Shown here in pieces: positions 25,531-33,668 of a stretch of 64,000 nt of DNA (positions within the stretch are counted from its first letter, which is position 1; each line of letters opens with the position of its first letter). Origin of the DNA: Pseudomonas sp. P7548 (GTDB taxonomy: Bacteria; Pseudomonadota; Gammaproteobacteria; Pseudomonadales; Pseudomonadaceae); contig NZ_JACARO010000011.1 in NCBI RefSeq assembly GCF_013386585.1, forward strand, positions 62,001-126,000. The letters run 5' to 3'. The notes beneath the pieces are model-generated. The model worked only from the letters and a program-made list of their open reading frames with translations, was not told the DNA's origin and did no database searches. Position numbers and translations under genes: made by a program.

Positions 25531-26754
25531 TCAGCGGTTAAGCCATTCCAACACGCCGCGCCCCGCCATCCGCCCACTGGCAAAACACCCCGTCAGCAAA
25601 TACCCGCCCGTCGGCGCTTCCCAATCCAGCATCTCCCCCGCACAAAACACCCCCGGCAGTTGCTTGAGCATCAACCGCTCATCCAGCGCTTCAAACGGCA
25701 CGCCGCCTGCGGTGCTGATCGCTTCATCCATCGGCCGGGTTTTCACCAGGGTCAGGGGCAGGGCCTTGATATCCACGGCCAACTGCGCCGGGTCATTGAA
25801 GTGTTCAGCCGGTGCCCGCTCCCGCAGCAACGCGGCTTTCACCCCATCCAGCCCCAACTGGCTGTGCAAATGCTTGCTCATCGAGCGTGAACCACGGGGC
25901 TTGGCCAGGGCGGCCTGGACCTTATCCAGCGGTTTACTGGGCAGCAGGTCGATGTGCACGGTCGCCGCGCCGTCACGGTTGATCGCCTCACGAATCGGTG
26001 CCGACAGCGCGTAGATCAGGCTGCCTTCGATGCCCGTGGCCGTGACCACGCACTCACCCAGGCGCGGCTTGTCGTCGTCCAAACCGATGGCGACGTTTTT
26101 CAACGGCGCACCGGCGAATTTGCTGACCATCAACTCGCTCCAGGACGACACCTCAAACCCGCAATTGCTCGGCTGCAGCGCGGCGTAAGGCACGCCTTTG
26201 TCTTCCAGCAGCTTGAGCCAGGCGCCGTCCGAGCCCAGCCGCGACCAGCTGCCGCCGCCCAATGCCAGCAATACCGCATCGCTGTGGACCGCTTTTTCAC
26301 CGTCCGGGCTGTGGATAAGTAACTCACCGCTGGCATTCCAGCCGATCCAGCGATGGCGGGTGTGGATAACCACGCCTTGCTCGCGCAGGCGTTTAAGCCA
26401 GGCGCGTAGCAGGGGCGCGGCTTTCATGTCGGTAGGAAATACGCGGCCGGAGGTGCCGACAAAGGTCTCGATGCCCAAGCCATGAATCCACTCGCACAAC
26501 GCCTCGGCGCCAAACGCGCGCAGCAGCGGCGCCATGTGCGGTGCACGCTCGGCGTAGCGCGACAGGAACGCCGGGTAGGCCTCGGAATGGGTGATGTTCA
26601 TGCCGCCCACCCCCGCCAGCAGGAACTTGCGCCCCACCGACGGCATGCCGTCGTACAGGTCCACCCGCACACCCGCCTGGCTCAAGACTTCAGCGGCCAT
26701 CAGCCCGGCAGGGCCGCCGCCGATAATGGCAACGTGGGAGGAGGTGGTGGACAT
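25531..26754 (-). CDS. NAD(P)/FAD-dependent oxidoreductase, HI0933/TIGR03862-like flavoprotein
   Basis: A 407-residue flavoprotein of the HI0933 family. The Rossmann motif is VAIIGGGPAGLMAAEVLSQAG, ending in the ribose-binding acid (VDLYDGMPSVGRK), and GGMNITHSEAYPAFLSRY follows. A second motif is AVLLALGGGSWSRLGSDG, and the C-terminal FAD-binding GVFCAGEMLDWEAPTGGYLL, GCFASGRMAGRGV is typical. Enzymatic activity is not established for the family. ATG 26754 (MSTTSSHVAIIGGG) fits the family start. It is transcribed away from the HrpK-like gene's 3' side on the same strand, with a REP pair between. Confidence 0.85.
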   Translation of the reverse strand: MSTTSSHVAIIGGGPAGLMAAEVLSQAGVRVDLYDGMPSVGRKFLLAGVGGMNITHSEAYPAFLSRYAERAPHMAPLLRAFGAEALCEWIHGLGIETFVGTSGRVFPTDMKAAPLLRAWLKRLREQGVVIHTRHRWIGWNASGELLIHSPDGEKAVHSDAVLLALGGGSWSRLGSDGAWLKLLEDKGVPYAALQPSNCGFEVSSWSELMVSKFAGAPLKNVAIGLDDDKPRLGECVVTATGIEGSLIYALSAPIREAINRDGAATVHIDLLPSKPLDKVQAALAKPRGSRSMSKHLHSQLGLDGVKAALLRERAPAEHFNDPAQLAVDIKALPLTLVKTRPMDEAISTAGGVPFEALDERLMLKQLPGVFCAGEMLDWEAPTGGYLLTGCFASGRMAGRGVLEWLNR

Positions 26755-26810
26755 CAGCAGGCCTGGGCAAAAGAAAAGGGCGCCCATTGTAAGCAATTGT
26801 GGTGCTTATG

Positions 26811-26898
26811 TAGTGAGCGGGCTTGCCCCGCGCCGCGGTGTACCAGGCTAACGTGAAGCGCCTGGTCAATCGCGACGCGGAGCAAGCCCGCCCACCAC
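26811..26898. repeat. Divergent REP-like inverted repeat
   Basis: GTAGTGAGCGGGCTTGCCCCGCG...CGCGACGCGGAGCAAGCCCGCCCACCAC. It keeps the GCGGGCTTGC core but has different ends, and the inner part pairs CCAGGC/GCCTGG. It may be an older or separate REP family. Confidence 0.7.
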
Positions 26899-26919
26899 AG
26901 GCAACGGCGTGCCCGGGGA

Positions 26920-29900
26920 TCAAGCAAAGCCGGTGTTGGTGTTTGGCGGGTACTCGTCGGAGCGGTCGGCATCGGTGATCGGGCCACCGGTGAGGCCGTA
27001 TTTGTCCAGCACGGGCACCAGGGCGCCGAAGAACGCGTCCTGTTGTTTCTCACGCTTGACCACTTCGATGATCGGGAACACGAACGAGGTGATGATGCCC
27101 ACGCCCGCCGCCGCCCAGCTCAATACACCGGCGAAGGTGCCGGCGATGGCGGCCGCGTCGGCCACGCCAAACAGGCCGGCGCCGCCTTCGATGATCGACG
27201 CCACCGCCGCGCCGGTGCCGAGGGCGCCGCTGGTCAGGGAGAAGCCGGCGTTGAGCTTGTCACCGGAGAATGCGCTGTTGACCCCACTGATCAGGCCGAA
27301 CACGCCGCCGATAAAGCTGCCGGCGCCGCCGACGATTTTGCCCAGGTTTCCCAGTTTGTTGAGGCCGTCGGTGTTCTGCACCATCTTTCCGGTAGGGAAG
27401 TCGCCGATGCCCTGGGGCTTGCTCGGGTCAACCGGCGTGGGTTTCCAGGCCATGCCGTAGCCGGCTTCCTTGGCGTATTTGGTGCCGCCTTCGGTGATCA
27501 GGCCGGCGAACTGCATGCCCGCGGCCACGCGCCCGGCGTTGTCGGCCGGGCTGTTACCGCCGGTGGCCGAGCGCGCCGCCAGTACGCCGCCCGCCAGCAG
27601 GGCGCTGCCGATGTGCAACAGGCCCTGTTTGTAGGCGTCGCTGGCGTTGAGGTTCAGGCCATCCACGGCCTTGGGCAGCACGTCGCTGATCTTCTGGGTC
27701 TGGCGGTTGACGTCCCACATCGAGCGGATCAGCGAGATCACATCCTGGGGCTTGATCTGCGCCCCCGTGGCGTCCTTGAACATGTCCGGGTTGTCGGCCA
27801 TGGCCTGGTTGAGGATGGCGGTGGTCTTGGCTTCGTCGAAGTTGCCGTTGGCGTCGCCGAAGGTGCTTTTGAGCACGTCGTCGTTGGCGCCATTGACCAG
27901 GCTGTCGGAGACCGCCTGGTTGACGTATTGCTGCACGGTGGAGGAGTCCTGCGCCGAGACCTTGTCGCCCAGAAACTCCTTGAGCAATGAGGCGTTGGCC
28001 GCGTACTGGCCGATGACCGTCATCGGGTCGGCATTCGGCGCGGCGAGGCCGTTCTGCAGGTCTTGCCCGCTGACGATGTGGTCCTGGAAGTACTGCTGGA
28101 TCTCGGCCGACTTGCCTGACTTGTCGGCCATGGCCTCCAGGTCCACCGTGCCATTACCGCCCAGGGCCATGTCGGTGAGGGTGGCGTCGGTGCCGGCCAG
28201 GCTGAGCCCGTCGATCAGCGACACCGGATTGCCATTGCTGTCCTTGGTCGCCAGGGCGGTGTTGATCACGTTGCCGCTGTTGATCTGGCTGTCCTGGTAG
28301 TGCTGCATCTCGGTCTTGATCGCCGGGTCGCTGTTGACGATGTCGCGCATGCCGTCGGCCTGGTTCTGGGCCATGAAGGTCTTCACGTCCGGGTCGCCGG
28401 CCAACTGGTTGACGGCTGCGTCCAACTGGTCGGCGACTTTGGATTTGGTCGGGTTGAGGTGATATTCGCTGTCGGCAGTGATCCCGGCATACAGGTCGCC
28501 GTCGCCGACCTTGTCGCTGGAGGCCAGGCGCGCACGGGCGTCGCTGATTTCCAGCATCACGGCGGCCTTGGTCTTGCCGTCATAGTTTTGCGGGTTTTGC
28601 AGCACGTCCTGGGTCAGCTTCGAGGTGTCGACACCGGTCACCGAGCTGCGGATCGAGGCGTTGCTGAGCATCATCAACACGCCGTGATCGTCGGTGGGCG
28701 CCTGGTTTTCCAGCCAGGCACCGAGGTTCTTCTGCTGGGTGATGCCGTCGGCGGTGGCGGTGGCGGGCAGGTCGCCGGCCATGTCGAGGGTGCGCATCAT
28801 GCCTGGGGTCGACCAGTAGCCGGCAGCGCCGGTCAGTTCGGGGCTCAGGCCGCTGTCGTTCTTGATGGCGTTGAGGTTGTCGGTGGTCAGGCTGCCGTTG
28901 TTGGCGCGCTGGTTGGGGCCTTCCATCGCGGGGCCGGCGCTGCTGACCAACGAGATATTGGCCATGACCAGCGCGGCCGACTTGGCGTTCGCCTTGGCCA
29001 GGTCGCTGGCACCCGGGTTTTTGCTAAGAAAGGTGCTGTAGGACTTGGAAGCGGCCGACAGATCCTTGTTCGACTGGCTGATGAAACTGTCGACGTTGCT
29101 GTGGGTAATCACGCCGTCGCTGCCGCCCAGGCCGCCGCTGTCCAGGGCATTCATGAGGCTCGGGCTGCCGGCCAGGTATTTGAGGCAGGCCTGGGCTTCG
29201 GGCGGCAGGTCGGCCGGCGGGTTGGAGAAGTCGATGGGGCGGTCGTGCATGCCCCACTTGTCCCAGTTGTCGCTGAGCATTTTGGCTGCGGCGCGTGGGC
29301 GGTCGAGGTCACGCTCTTCCTGGGTCGGCGTGCCGCTGGTGTTGCCGACGATCTTGTCCCAGTCCTTGGGGTTGGCGTATTGGGAGTTGTCGATCCAGTT
29401 GGTGTCGACGGCACCGCCCACGTTGAAGATGCCGTTGGATTCCTTGACCACCGAGGCATACAGGTCGGGGCTGATCGCCTGGGACACGATGACCTTGTCG
29501 CCGGACGCCGTTTCGTAACGGATCAGGCCGTGGCCGAGTTCTTCCGGGGTGCCCACCAGGCTGACGCTGCCGGTTGCGCTGGCGTCGGCGAGGGTGTAAC
29601 CGGCGTTTTTGCTGTCGTTGATCAGGCCCCAGGTCTGGCCGTCGCCGGCCACCTGGTTGTACAGGTCGGGGTTCACTTCGCGGCTGACCACCACCTTGTC
29701 ACCCGAGACGGTCTCGTAGCGGATAAAACCCGGGCCGATTTCATCCACAGGGCCGATGCCCTTGTAGTCGCCCAACCCCGGCGCGGTATCGCCGGCCTGG
29801 GCGATGCGGTAGCCATCGGCCTTGCTGGCATTGAGCGCGTTGACGGCGTCGACCTTGCCGGCCATGCCGTCGAACAGGTAGGGCGTCATCTGCTTGATGA

Positions 29901-30249
29901 TGATGATGTCCTGGCCGTCGCGGGTCTTGAGGTCCAGCACGTTGTCGGAAATCTTGGTGATGCTGGCGATGTCCGCCAGGGGCACGCCAGTGTTGCTGAT
30001 GTCGGCGAGGTTGGGGTCATTGAGGCGCTTGATCGCCTCCTGGTCGCCGGTGGCCATGACGGCGGCGATTTTCTGGTCTTTGGTGTTGTCGGTCACGCCG
30101 CTGGCCAGCACTTTGAAATTGCCGGGCTTGGCGGTGTCCTTGAAACCCGCCACGGCGCGGGCCATGGCGGTTTCGAAGGTAGCCGCGACCTTTTTCAGGG
30201 CGTCGTCATTGCCGGGGGTTGTCACGGTGCCGATCTTGTAGGTAGCCAT
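26920..30249 (-). CDS. HrpK-like (type III effector/translocator family) protein
   Basis: A 1109-residue protein, from its C-terminal half recognised as an HrpK-type protein; HrpK1 of P. syringae is a putative type III translocator. Residues 1-100 start MATYKIGTVTTPGNDDALKK. Residues 109-270 hold repeats ending TVSGDKVVVSREVNPDLYNQ (180-199) and TASGDKVIVSQAISPDLYAS (247-266), with a diverged first copy at 109. The middle is helical, Asp/Asn/Ser-rich and lacks a signal peptide. Residues about 900-1085 hold Gly/Ala-rich hydrophobic segments (LLHIGSALLAGGVLAARSA, AAGVGIITSFVFPIIEVV) that could insert in membranes. No type III secretion gene lies in the window. A degenerate hrp-box-like sequence lies about 114 bases upstream. 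The family call is moderately sure. Confidence 0.6.
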   Translation of the reverse strand: MATYKIGTVTTPGNDDALKKVAATFETAMARAVAGFKDTAKPGNFKVLASGVTDNTKDQKIAAVMATGDQEAIKRLNDPNLADISNTGVPLADIASITKISDNVLDLKTRDGQDIIIIKQMTPYLFDGMAGKVDAVNALNASKADGYRIAQAGDTAPGLGDYKGIGPVDEIGPGFIRYETVSGDKVVVSREVNPDLYNQVAGDGQTWGLINDSKNAGYTLADASATGSVSLVGTPEELGHGLIRYETASGDKVIVSQAISPDLYASVVKESNGIFNVGGAVDTNWIDNSQYANPKDWDKIVGNTSGTPTQEERDLDRPRAAAKMLSDNWDKWGMHDRPIDFSNPPADLPPEAQACLKYLAGSPSLMNALDSGGLGGSDGVITHSNVDSFISQSNKDLSAASKSYSTFLSKNPGASDLAKANAKSAALVMANISLVSSAGPAMEGPNQRANNGSLTTDNLNAIKNDSGLSPELTGAAGYWSTPGMMRTLDMAGDLPATATADGITQQKNLGAWLENQAPTDDHGVLMMLSNASIRSSVTGVDTSKLTQDVLQNPQNYDGKTKAAVMLEISDARARLASSDKVGDGDLYAGITADSEYHLNPTKSKVADQLDAAVNQLAGDPDVKTFMAQNQADGMRDIVNSDPAIKTEMQHYQDSQINSGNVINTALATKDSNGNPVSLIDGLSLAGTDATLTDMALGGNGTVDLEAMADKSGKSAEIQQYFQDHIVSGQDLQNGLAAPNADPMTVIGQYAANASLLKEFLGDKVSAQDSSTVQQYVNQAVSDSLVNGANDDVLKSTFGDANGNFDEAKTTAILNQAMADNPDMFKDATGAQIKPQDVISLIRSMWDVNRQTQKISDVLPKAVDGLNLNASDAYKQGLLHIGSALLAGGVLAARSATGGNSPADNAGRVAAGMQFAGLITEGGTKYAKEAGYGMAWKPTPVDPSKPQGIGDFPTGKMVQNTDGLNKLGNLGKIVGGAGSFIGGVFGLISGVNSAFSGDKLNAGFSLTSGALGTGAAVASIIEGGAGLFGVADAAAIAGTFAGVLSWAAAGVGIITSFVFPIIEVVKREKQQDAFFGALVPVLDKYGLTGGPITDADRSDEYPPNTNTGFA

Positions 30250-30477
30250 CGCCGGGTACTCTGAAAACGGGAAGGTGTTCAGGGTGACGATGGGTTGCGG
30301 CAGTTTTGTTGCAAATCTGGAACAGGTCGAATGTTCCACAACGTTTCACGGCTGTGGAAAAGTATGTGGTCAAAAAACGTACAGTTTCCTGCAGGCTATA
30401 CGGGAACTCGCTTGCAGCCCGTTACGCTCAAGTTATCCACAGGCCGTTCCACAGGCACTGTGGGTAACGCCCACAGT
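30250..30477. promoter_or_regulatory. Palindrome-rich upstream region of the HrpK-like gene
   Basis: The 228-base gap holds several overlapping dyads: GGAACA-N7-TGTTCC (30319-30337), TTCCACA-N12-TGTGGAA (30334-30359), and a perfect DnaA-box sequence TTATCCACA (30433-30441). On the minus strand GGAAAC (30389-30384), 14 bases, then CCACATA (30369-30363) resembles the HrpL box GGAACC-N15/16-CCACNNA, with one mismatch and a short spacer. These are weak individually; together they mark a dense control region. Confidence 0.45.
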
Positions 30478-31398
30478 TCAGTGACAACCTGATGACGTCC
30501 ACACCCGGTGTGCGCTGTGGTGCAGGATGCCATGGCGCCGGGCCAGGGCTGGGCGGTCCTTGCTGTAGCCGCCGCCGATCACGCCCATCACCGGGATGTC
30601 GCGGCCCAGGCAATGGCGCATCACGCTTTCGTCGCGGGCGGCGACGCCTGCGTCGGTCAGCTTGAGGTAACCAAGGGCGTCATCCTTGTGTACATCCACG
30701 CCCGCGTCATACAGCACCAGGTCGGGCTGGTAGAGCGGCAACAGGTAGTTGAGGGCGTCGTCGACCACCTTGAGGTAATCGGCATCGCCCATGCCCATGG
30801 GCAGGGGAATGTCCCAGTCGCTCTGGGCCTTGCGCGCCGGGAAGTTTTTTTCGCAGTGCAGCGATACGGTGATGGCGTCCGGCGTGTTGTGGAGGATGCG
30901 CGCGGTGCCGTCGCCCTGATGCACGTCGCAATCGAAGATCAGCACGCGGTTGACCCGGCCGCTGGCCAGCAGGTAATGGCTGATCACCGCCAGGTCATTG
31001 AAGATGCAAAAACCGGCTGGGTAATCGTAGTGGGCATGGTGGGTGCCGCCCGCCAAGTGGCAGGCCAGGCCGTGTTCAAGGGCTTTTTCGGCTGCCAGGA
31101 TGGAACCGCCCACGGCGCGCACCGTGCGTCGGGCCAGGGCTTCGTTCCAGGGCAGGCCGAGGCGCCGTTGGTCTTCGCGGGACAACTCGCCACCCATGTA
31201 GCGTTCGATATACCCAGGGTCATGGGCCAGGGCCAGAATCTCTGCCGGGCACAACTGCGGGCGCAGCAATTGGCTGTCTTCGGTCAGGCCGCTGTCCACC
31301 AGGTGATCGCGCAGCAGGCGAAACTTGTCCATGGGGAACCGGTGGTCTGCCGGAAACTCGGGGCTGTAGTCGTCGTGGTAGATCAGGGGCAGGGGCAT
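30478..31398 (-). CDS. Histone deacetylase-family amidohydrolase
   Basis: A 306-residue zinc-dependent arginase/deacetylase-fold enzyme. It starts MPLPLIYHDDYSPEFPADHR. Active-site marks are GGTHHAHYDYPAGFCIFNDLA (His pair and substrate tunnel), FDCDVHQGDGTARIL (Asp and His zinc ligands) and LYDAGVDVHKDD (Asp ligand). Bacterial members deacetylate small acetylated amines such as polyamines or acetoin-related compounds; the substrate here is unknown. ATG 31398 was preferred since homologues begin at MPLPL. It is divergent from the GNAT gene, an arrangement that may or may not be meaningful. Confidence 0.9.
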   Translation of the reverse strand: MPLPLIYHDDYSPEFPADHRFPMDKFRLLRDHLVDSGLTEDSQLLRPQLCPAEILALAHDPGYIERYMGGELSREDQRRLGLPWNEALARRTVRAVGGSILAAEKALEHGLACHLAGGTHHAHYDYPAGFCIFNDLAVISHYLLASGRVNRVLIFDCDVHQGDGTARILHNTPDAITVSLHCEKNFPARKAQSDWDIPLPMGMGDADYLKVVDDALNYLLPLYQPDLVLYDAGVDVHKDDALGYLKLTDAGVAARDESVMRHCLGRDIPVMGVIGGGYSKDRPALARRHGILHHSAHRVWTSSGCH

Positions 31399-31473
31399 GG
31401 GATTTTCTGACAGGAACCTGCGACGCATCTTACCCGCGTTGTACACTCACGCACATGGCAAGGGAGGGGACCC

Positions 31474-32043
31474 ATGGAGCCGATACTGGAATTGGAAAGT
31501 GCACGTCTGGTGCTGCGCCAATGGCGCGACAGCGACCTGCCGGAATTTGCGCGCATGTGCGCCGACCCGCAGGTGATGCGCTATTTCCCGGCCAAGCTGA
31601 GCCACCTGGAAAGCGCCGCATTGATCGGGCGCATACGTGGGCACTTCGCGGAATACGGCTTTGGGTTCTGGGCCTTGCAGCGCAAGGACACGGGCGAGTT
31701 TATCGGCCTGACCGGGCTGCAGAATGTCAGCTTCGAAGCGGGCTTCACCCCGGCAGTGGAGATCGGCTGGCGCCTGGCCCGTGAACACTGGGGCCTGGGG
31801 TATGCCAGCGAAGCGGCGTGGACGGCCTTGCGCTGTGGTTTCGACCGGTTGCAACTGGATGAAATCCTCGCGTTTACCACCGAGTCCAATTTGCCATCAC
31901 AAAAAGTCATGCAGGCCATCGGTATGCATTACGATCCCCAGGCAGATTTTGAACACCCCAAGGTCGCAGCTGATGACCCGCTGCGCCATCATGTGTTGTA
32001 CCGCATCACCCGCGCCCAATGGTTGGACACGCTGCACGGATAG
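31474..32043 (+). CDS. GNAT family N-acetyltransferase (RimJ/RimL-like)
   Basis: A 189-residue acetyltransferase. The RimJ/RimL-type opening is LELESARLVLRQWRDSDLPEF, then PQVMRYFPA. The acetyl-CoA binding motif A is GWRLAREHWGLGYASEAAWT, followed by LDEILAFTTESNLPSQKVMQAIGM. Such proteins acetylate alpha-amino groups of ribosomal proteins or small amines. It starts a rightward run with tesB and the HAD gene (38 bases to tesB). Target unknown. Confidence 0.88.
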   Translation: MEPILELESARLVLRQWRDSDLPEFARMCADPQVMRYFPAKLSHLESAALIGRIRGHFAEYGFGFWALQRKDTGEFIGLTGLQNVSFEAGFTPAVEIGWRLAREHWGLGYASEAAWTALRCGFDRLQLDEILAFTTESNLPSQKVMQAIGMHYDPQADFEHPKVAADDPLRHHVLYRITRAQWLDTLHG

Positions 32044-32081
32044 GCAGCCCGGAATGCCCCGTAGATTTTAGGAGTTGCTCT

Positions 32082-32951
32082 ATGAGCCAAGTATTGGAAG
32101 ACCTAGTGGACTTGCTGACCCTGGAGCCGATCGAGGAAAACCTCTTTCGCGGCCGCAGCCAGGACCTGGGTTTTCGCCAACTGTTCGGCGGCCAGGTGCT
32201 TGGCCAGTCGCTGTCGGCTGCCAGCCAGACCGTAGAAGAAGCGCGGCACGTGCATTCCCTGCACGGCTATTTCCTGCGCCCTGGCGATGCCGCCTTGCCG
32301 GTGGTGTATTCGGTGGACCGCGTGCGTGATGGCGGCAGTTTCAGCACGCGGCGCGTCACGGCGATCCAGAAGGGCCATCCGATTTTCACTTGCAGCGCCT
32401 CGTTCCAATACGACGAACAGGGCTTCGAGCACCAGACCACCATGCCCGTGGTGGTCGGCCCGGAGAACCTGCCGTCGGAGCTTGAGCTGACGAAGCAACG
32501 CGCCCACCTGATCCCCGAGCCCATGCGCGACAAGCTGCTGTGCCCCAAGCCGATCGAAGTGCGCCCGGTGACCGAAAAAGACCCGTACAACCCTCAGCCG
32601 TCGGACCCGGTGAAGTACGTGTGGTTTCGTGCCGATGGCGCGCTGGCCGATTCGCCGGCGCTGCACAAATACCTGCTGGCCTACGCCTCGGACTTCGGTT
32701 TGCTGACCACCTCGTTGCTGCCCCACGGCAAGACGGTGTGGCAGAAAGACATGCAGGTCGCCAGCCTCGATCACGCGCTGTGGTTCCACGCCGACCTGCG
32801 TGCCGATGACTGGTTGCTGTACGCCATGGACAGCCCCTGGGCCGGCAATTCCCGTGGATTCTCCCGTGGCAGCGTGTACAACCGTGCCGGGCAACTGGTG
32901 GCGTCGGTGACCCAGGAAGGCTTGATTCGCCATCGCAAGGATTGGGCATGA
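32082..32951 (+). CDS. tesB: Acyl-CoA thioesterase II
   Basis: A 289-residue double-hotdog thioesterase that hydrolyses medium- and long-chain acyl-CoA to fatty acid and CoA. Marks are ENLFRGRSQDLGFRQLFGGQ (and VLGQSLSAA), FLRPGDAALPVVYSVDRVRD, FSTRRVTAIQ, and the second domain LDHALWFHADLRADDWLLY (catalytic Asp region), then NSRGFSRGSVYNRAGQLVAS and QEGLIRH (Gln). Length matches E. coli TesB (286). ATG 32082 has GGAG seven bases ahead. Its stop overlaps the start of the HAD gene (ATGA). Confidence 0.94.
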   Translation: MSQVLEDLVDLLTLEPIEENLFRGRSQDLGFRQLFGGQVLGQSLSAASQTVEEARHVHSLHGYFLRPGDAALPVVYSVDRVRDGGSFSTRRVTAIQKGHPIFTCSASFQYDEQGFEHQTTMPVVVGPENLPSELELTKQRAHLIPEPMRDKLLCPKPIEVRPVTEKDPYNPQPSDPVKYVWFRADGALADSPALHKYLLAYASDFGLLTTSLLPHGKTVWQKDMQVASLDHALWFHADLRADDWLLYAMDSPWAGNSRGFSRGSVYNRAGQLVASVTQEGLIRHRKDWA

Positions 32952-33535
32952 GCCTGGCGGACGTTAAGCACTGGGTATTTGACATGGACGGCACCCTCAC
33001 GGTGGCCGTGCATGACTTTGCGGCCATTCGCGTGGCCCTGGAGATTCCGCCCGAAGACGACATCCTCACCCACCTGGCGGCGTTGCCTGCCGATGTGGCT
33101 GCGGCCAAGCATGCCTGGTTGCTGGAACATGAACGTGAACTGGCGCTGGGTTCGGTCGCCGCCGAAGGCGCGGTGGAGCTGGTGCGCGAGCTGGCGGGAC
33201 GCGGTTATCGCCTGGGCATCCTGACGCGCAATGCGCGGGAATTGGCCCACGTGACCCTGCAAGCGATTGGCCTGGCCGACTGCTTTGCTGTCGAGGACGT
33301 GTTGGGGCGTGATGATGCGCAACCCAAGCCCGATCCGGATGGCTTGCTGAAACTGGCCGCGGCCTGGGATGTTTCGCCGAGCGCGATGGTGATGGTGGGC
33401 GACTACCGCTTTGACCTGGACTGCGGCCGGGCAGCGGGGACACACACGGTCCTGGTCAACCTGCCGGAGAACCCGTGGCCGGAGTTGGTGGATTGGCATG
33501 CAGCCGACTGCTTGGCCTTGCGCCGAATGATCTAG
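32948..33535 (+). CDS. HAD-superfamily hydrolase (phosphatase-like)
   Basis: A 195-residue HAD hydrolase of the beta-phosphoglucomutase/phosphoglycolate phosphatase type. Motif I is WVFDMDGTLTVAVHD, with the two catalytic Asp residues. Motif II is LGILTRNARELAHV, motif III the Lys in DAQPKPDPDGLLKL, and motif IV VGDYRFDLDCGRAAG. A small helical cap sits between motifs I and II. It overlaps tesB by four bases and should be translationally coupled to it. The substrate is unknown. Confidence 0.9.
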   Translation: MSLADVKHWVFDMDGTLTVAVHDFAAIRVALEIPPEDDILTHLAALPADVAAAKHAWLLEHERELALGSVAAEGAVELVRELAGRGYRLGILTRNARELAHVTLQAIGLADCFAVEDVLGRDDAQPKPDPDGLLKLAAAWDVSPSAMVMVGDYRFDLDCGRAAGTHTVLVNLPENPWPELVDWHAADCLALRRMI

Positions 33536-33554
33536 ATCGGCCTCTGAAGATCAA

Positions 33555-33645
33555 ATGTGGGAGCGGGCTTGCTCGCGAATGCGGTGTGTCAGATTCAAAT
33601 AAGTTGACTGATCCACCGCCTTCGCGAGCAAGCCCGCTCCCACAT
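33555..33645. repeat. REPIN, dominant type
   Basis: Inverted REP units ATGTGGGAGCGGGCTTGCTC ... GAGCAAGCCCGCTCCCACAT with GTGTCAGATTC/GTTGACTGATC in the centre. It lies between the convergent HAD and alpha/beta-hydrolase genes. Confidence 0.9.
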
Positions 33646-33668
33646 GGTTGACCGTATTTCTTCAGTAA

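Noticed and set aside
28300..30264. 654-codon plus-strand frame opposite the HrpK-like gene
   Set aside because: Val/Gly/Asp-rich shadow with no motif; the minus-strand frame has clear internal repeats and family similarity.
30433..30441. Replication origin suggested by the DnaA box
   Set aside because: Only one perfect box, no AT-rich unwinding region, no dnaA or gidA-type neighbours.
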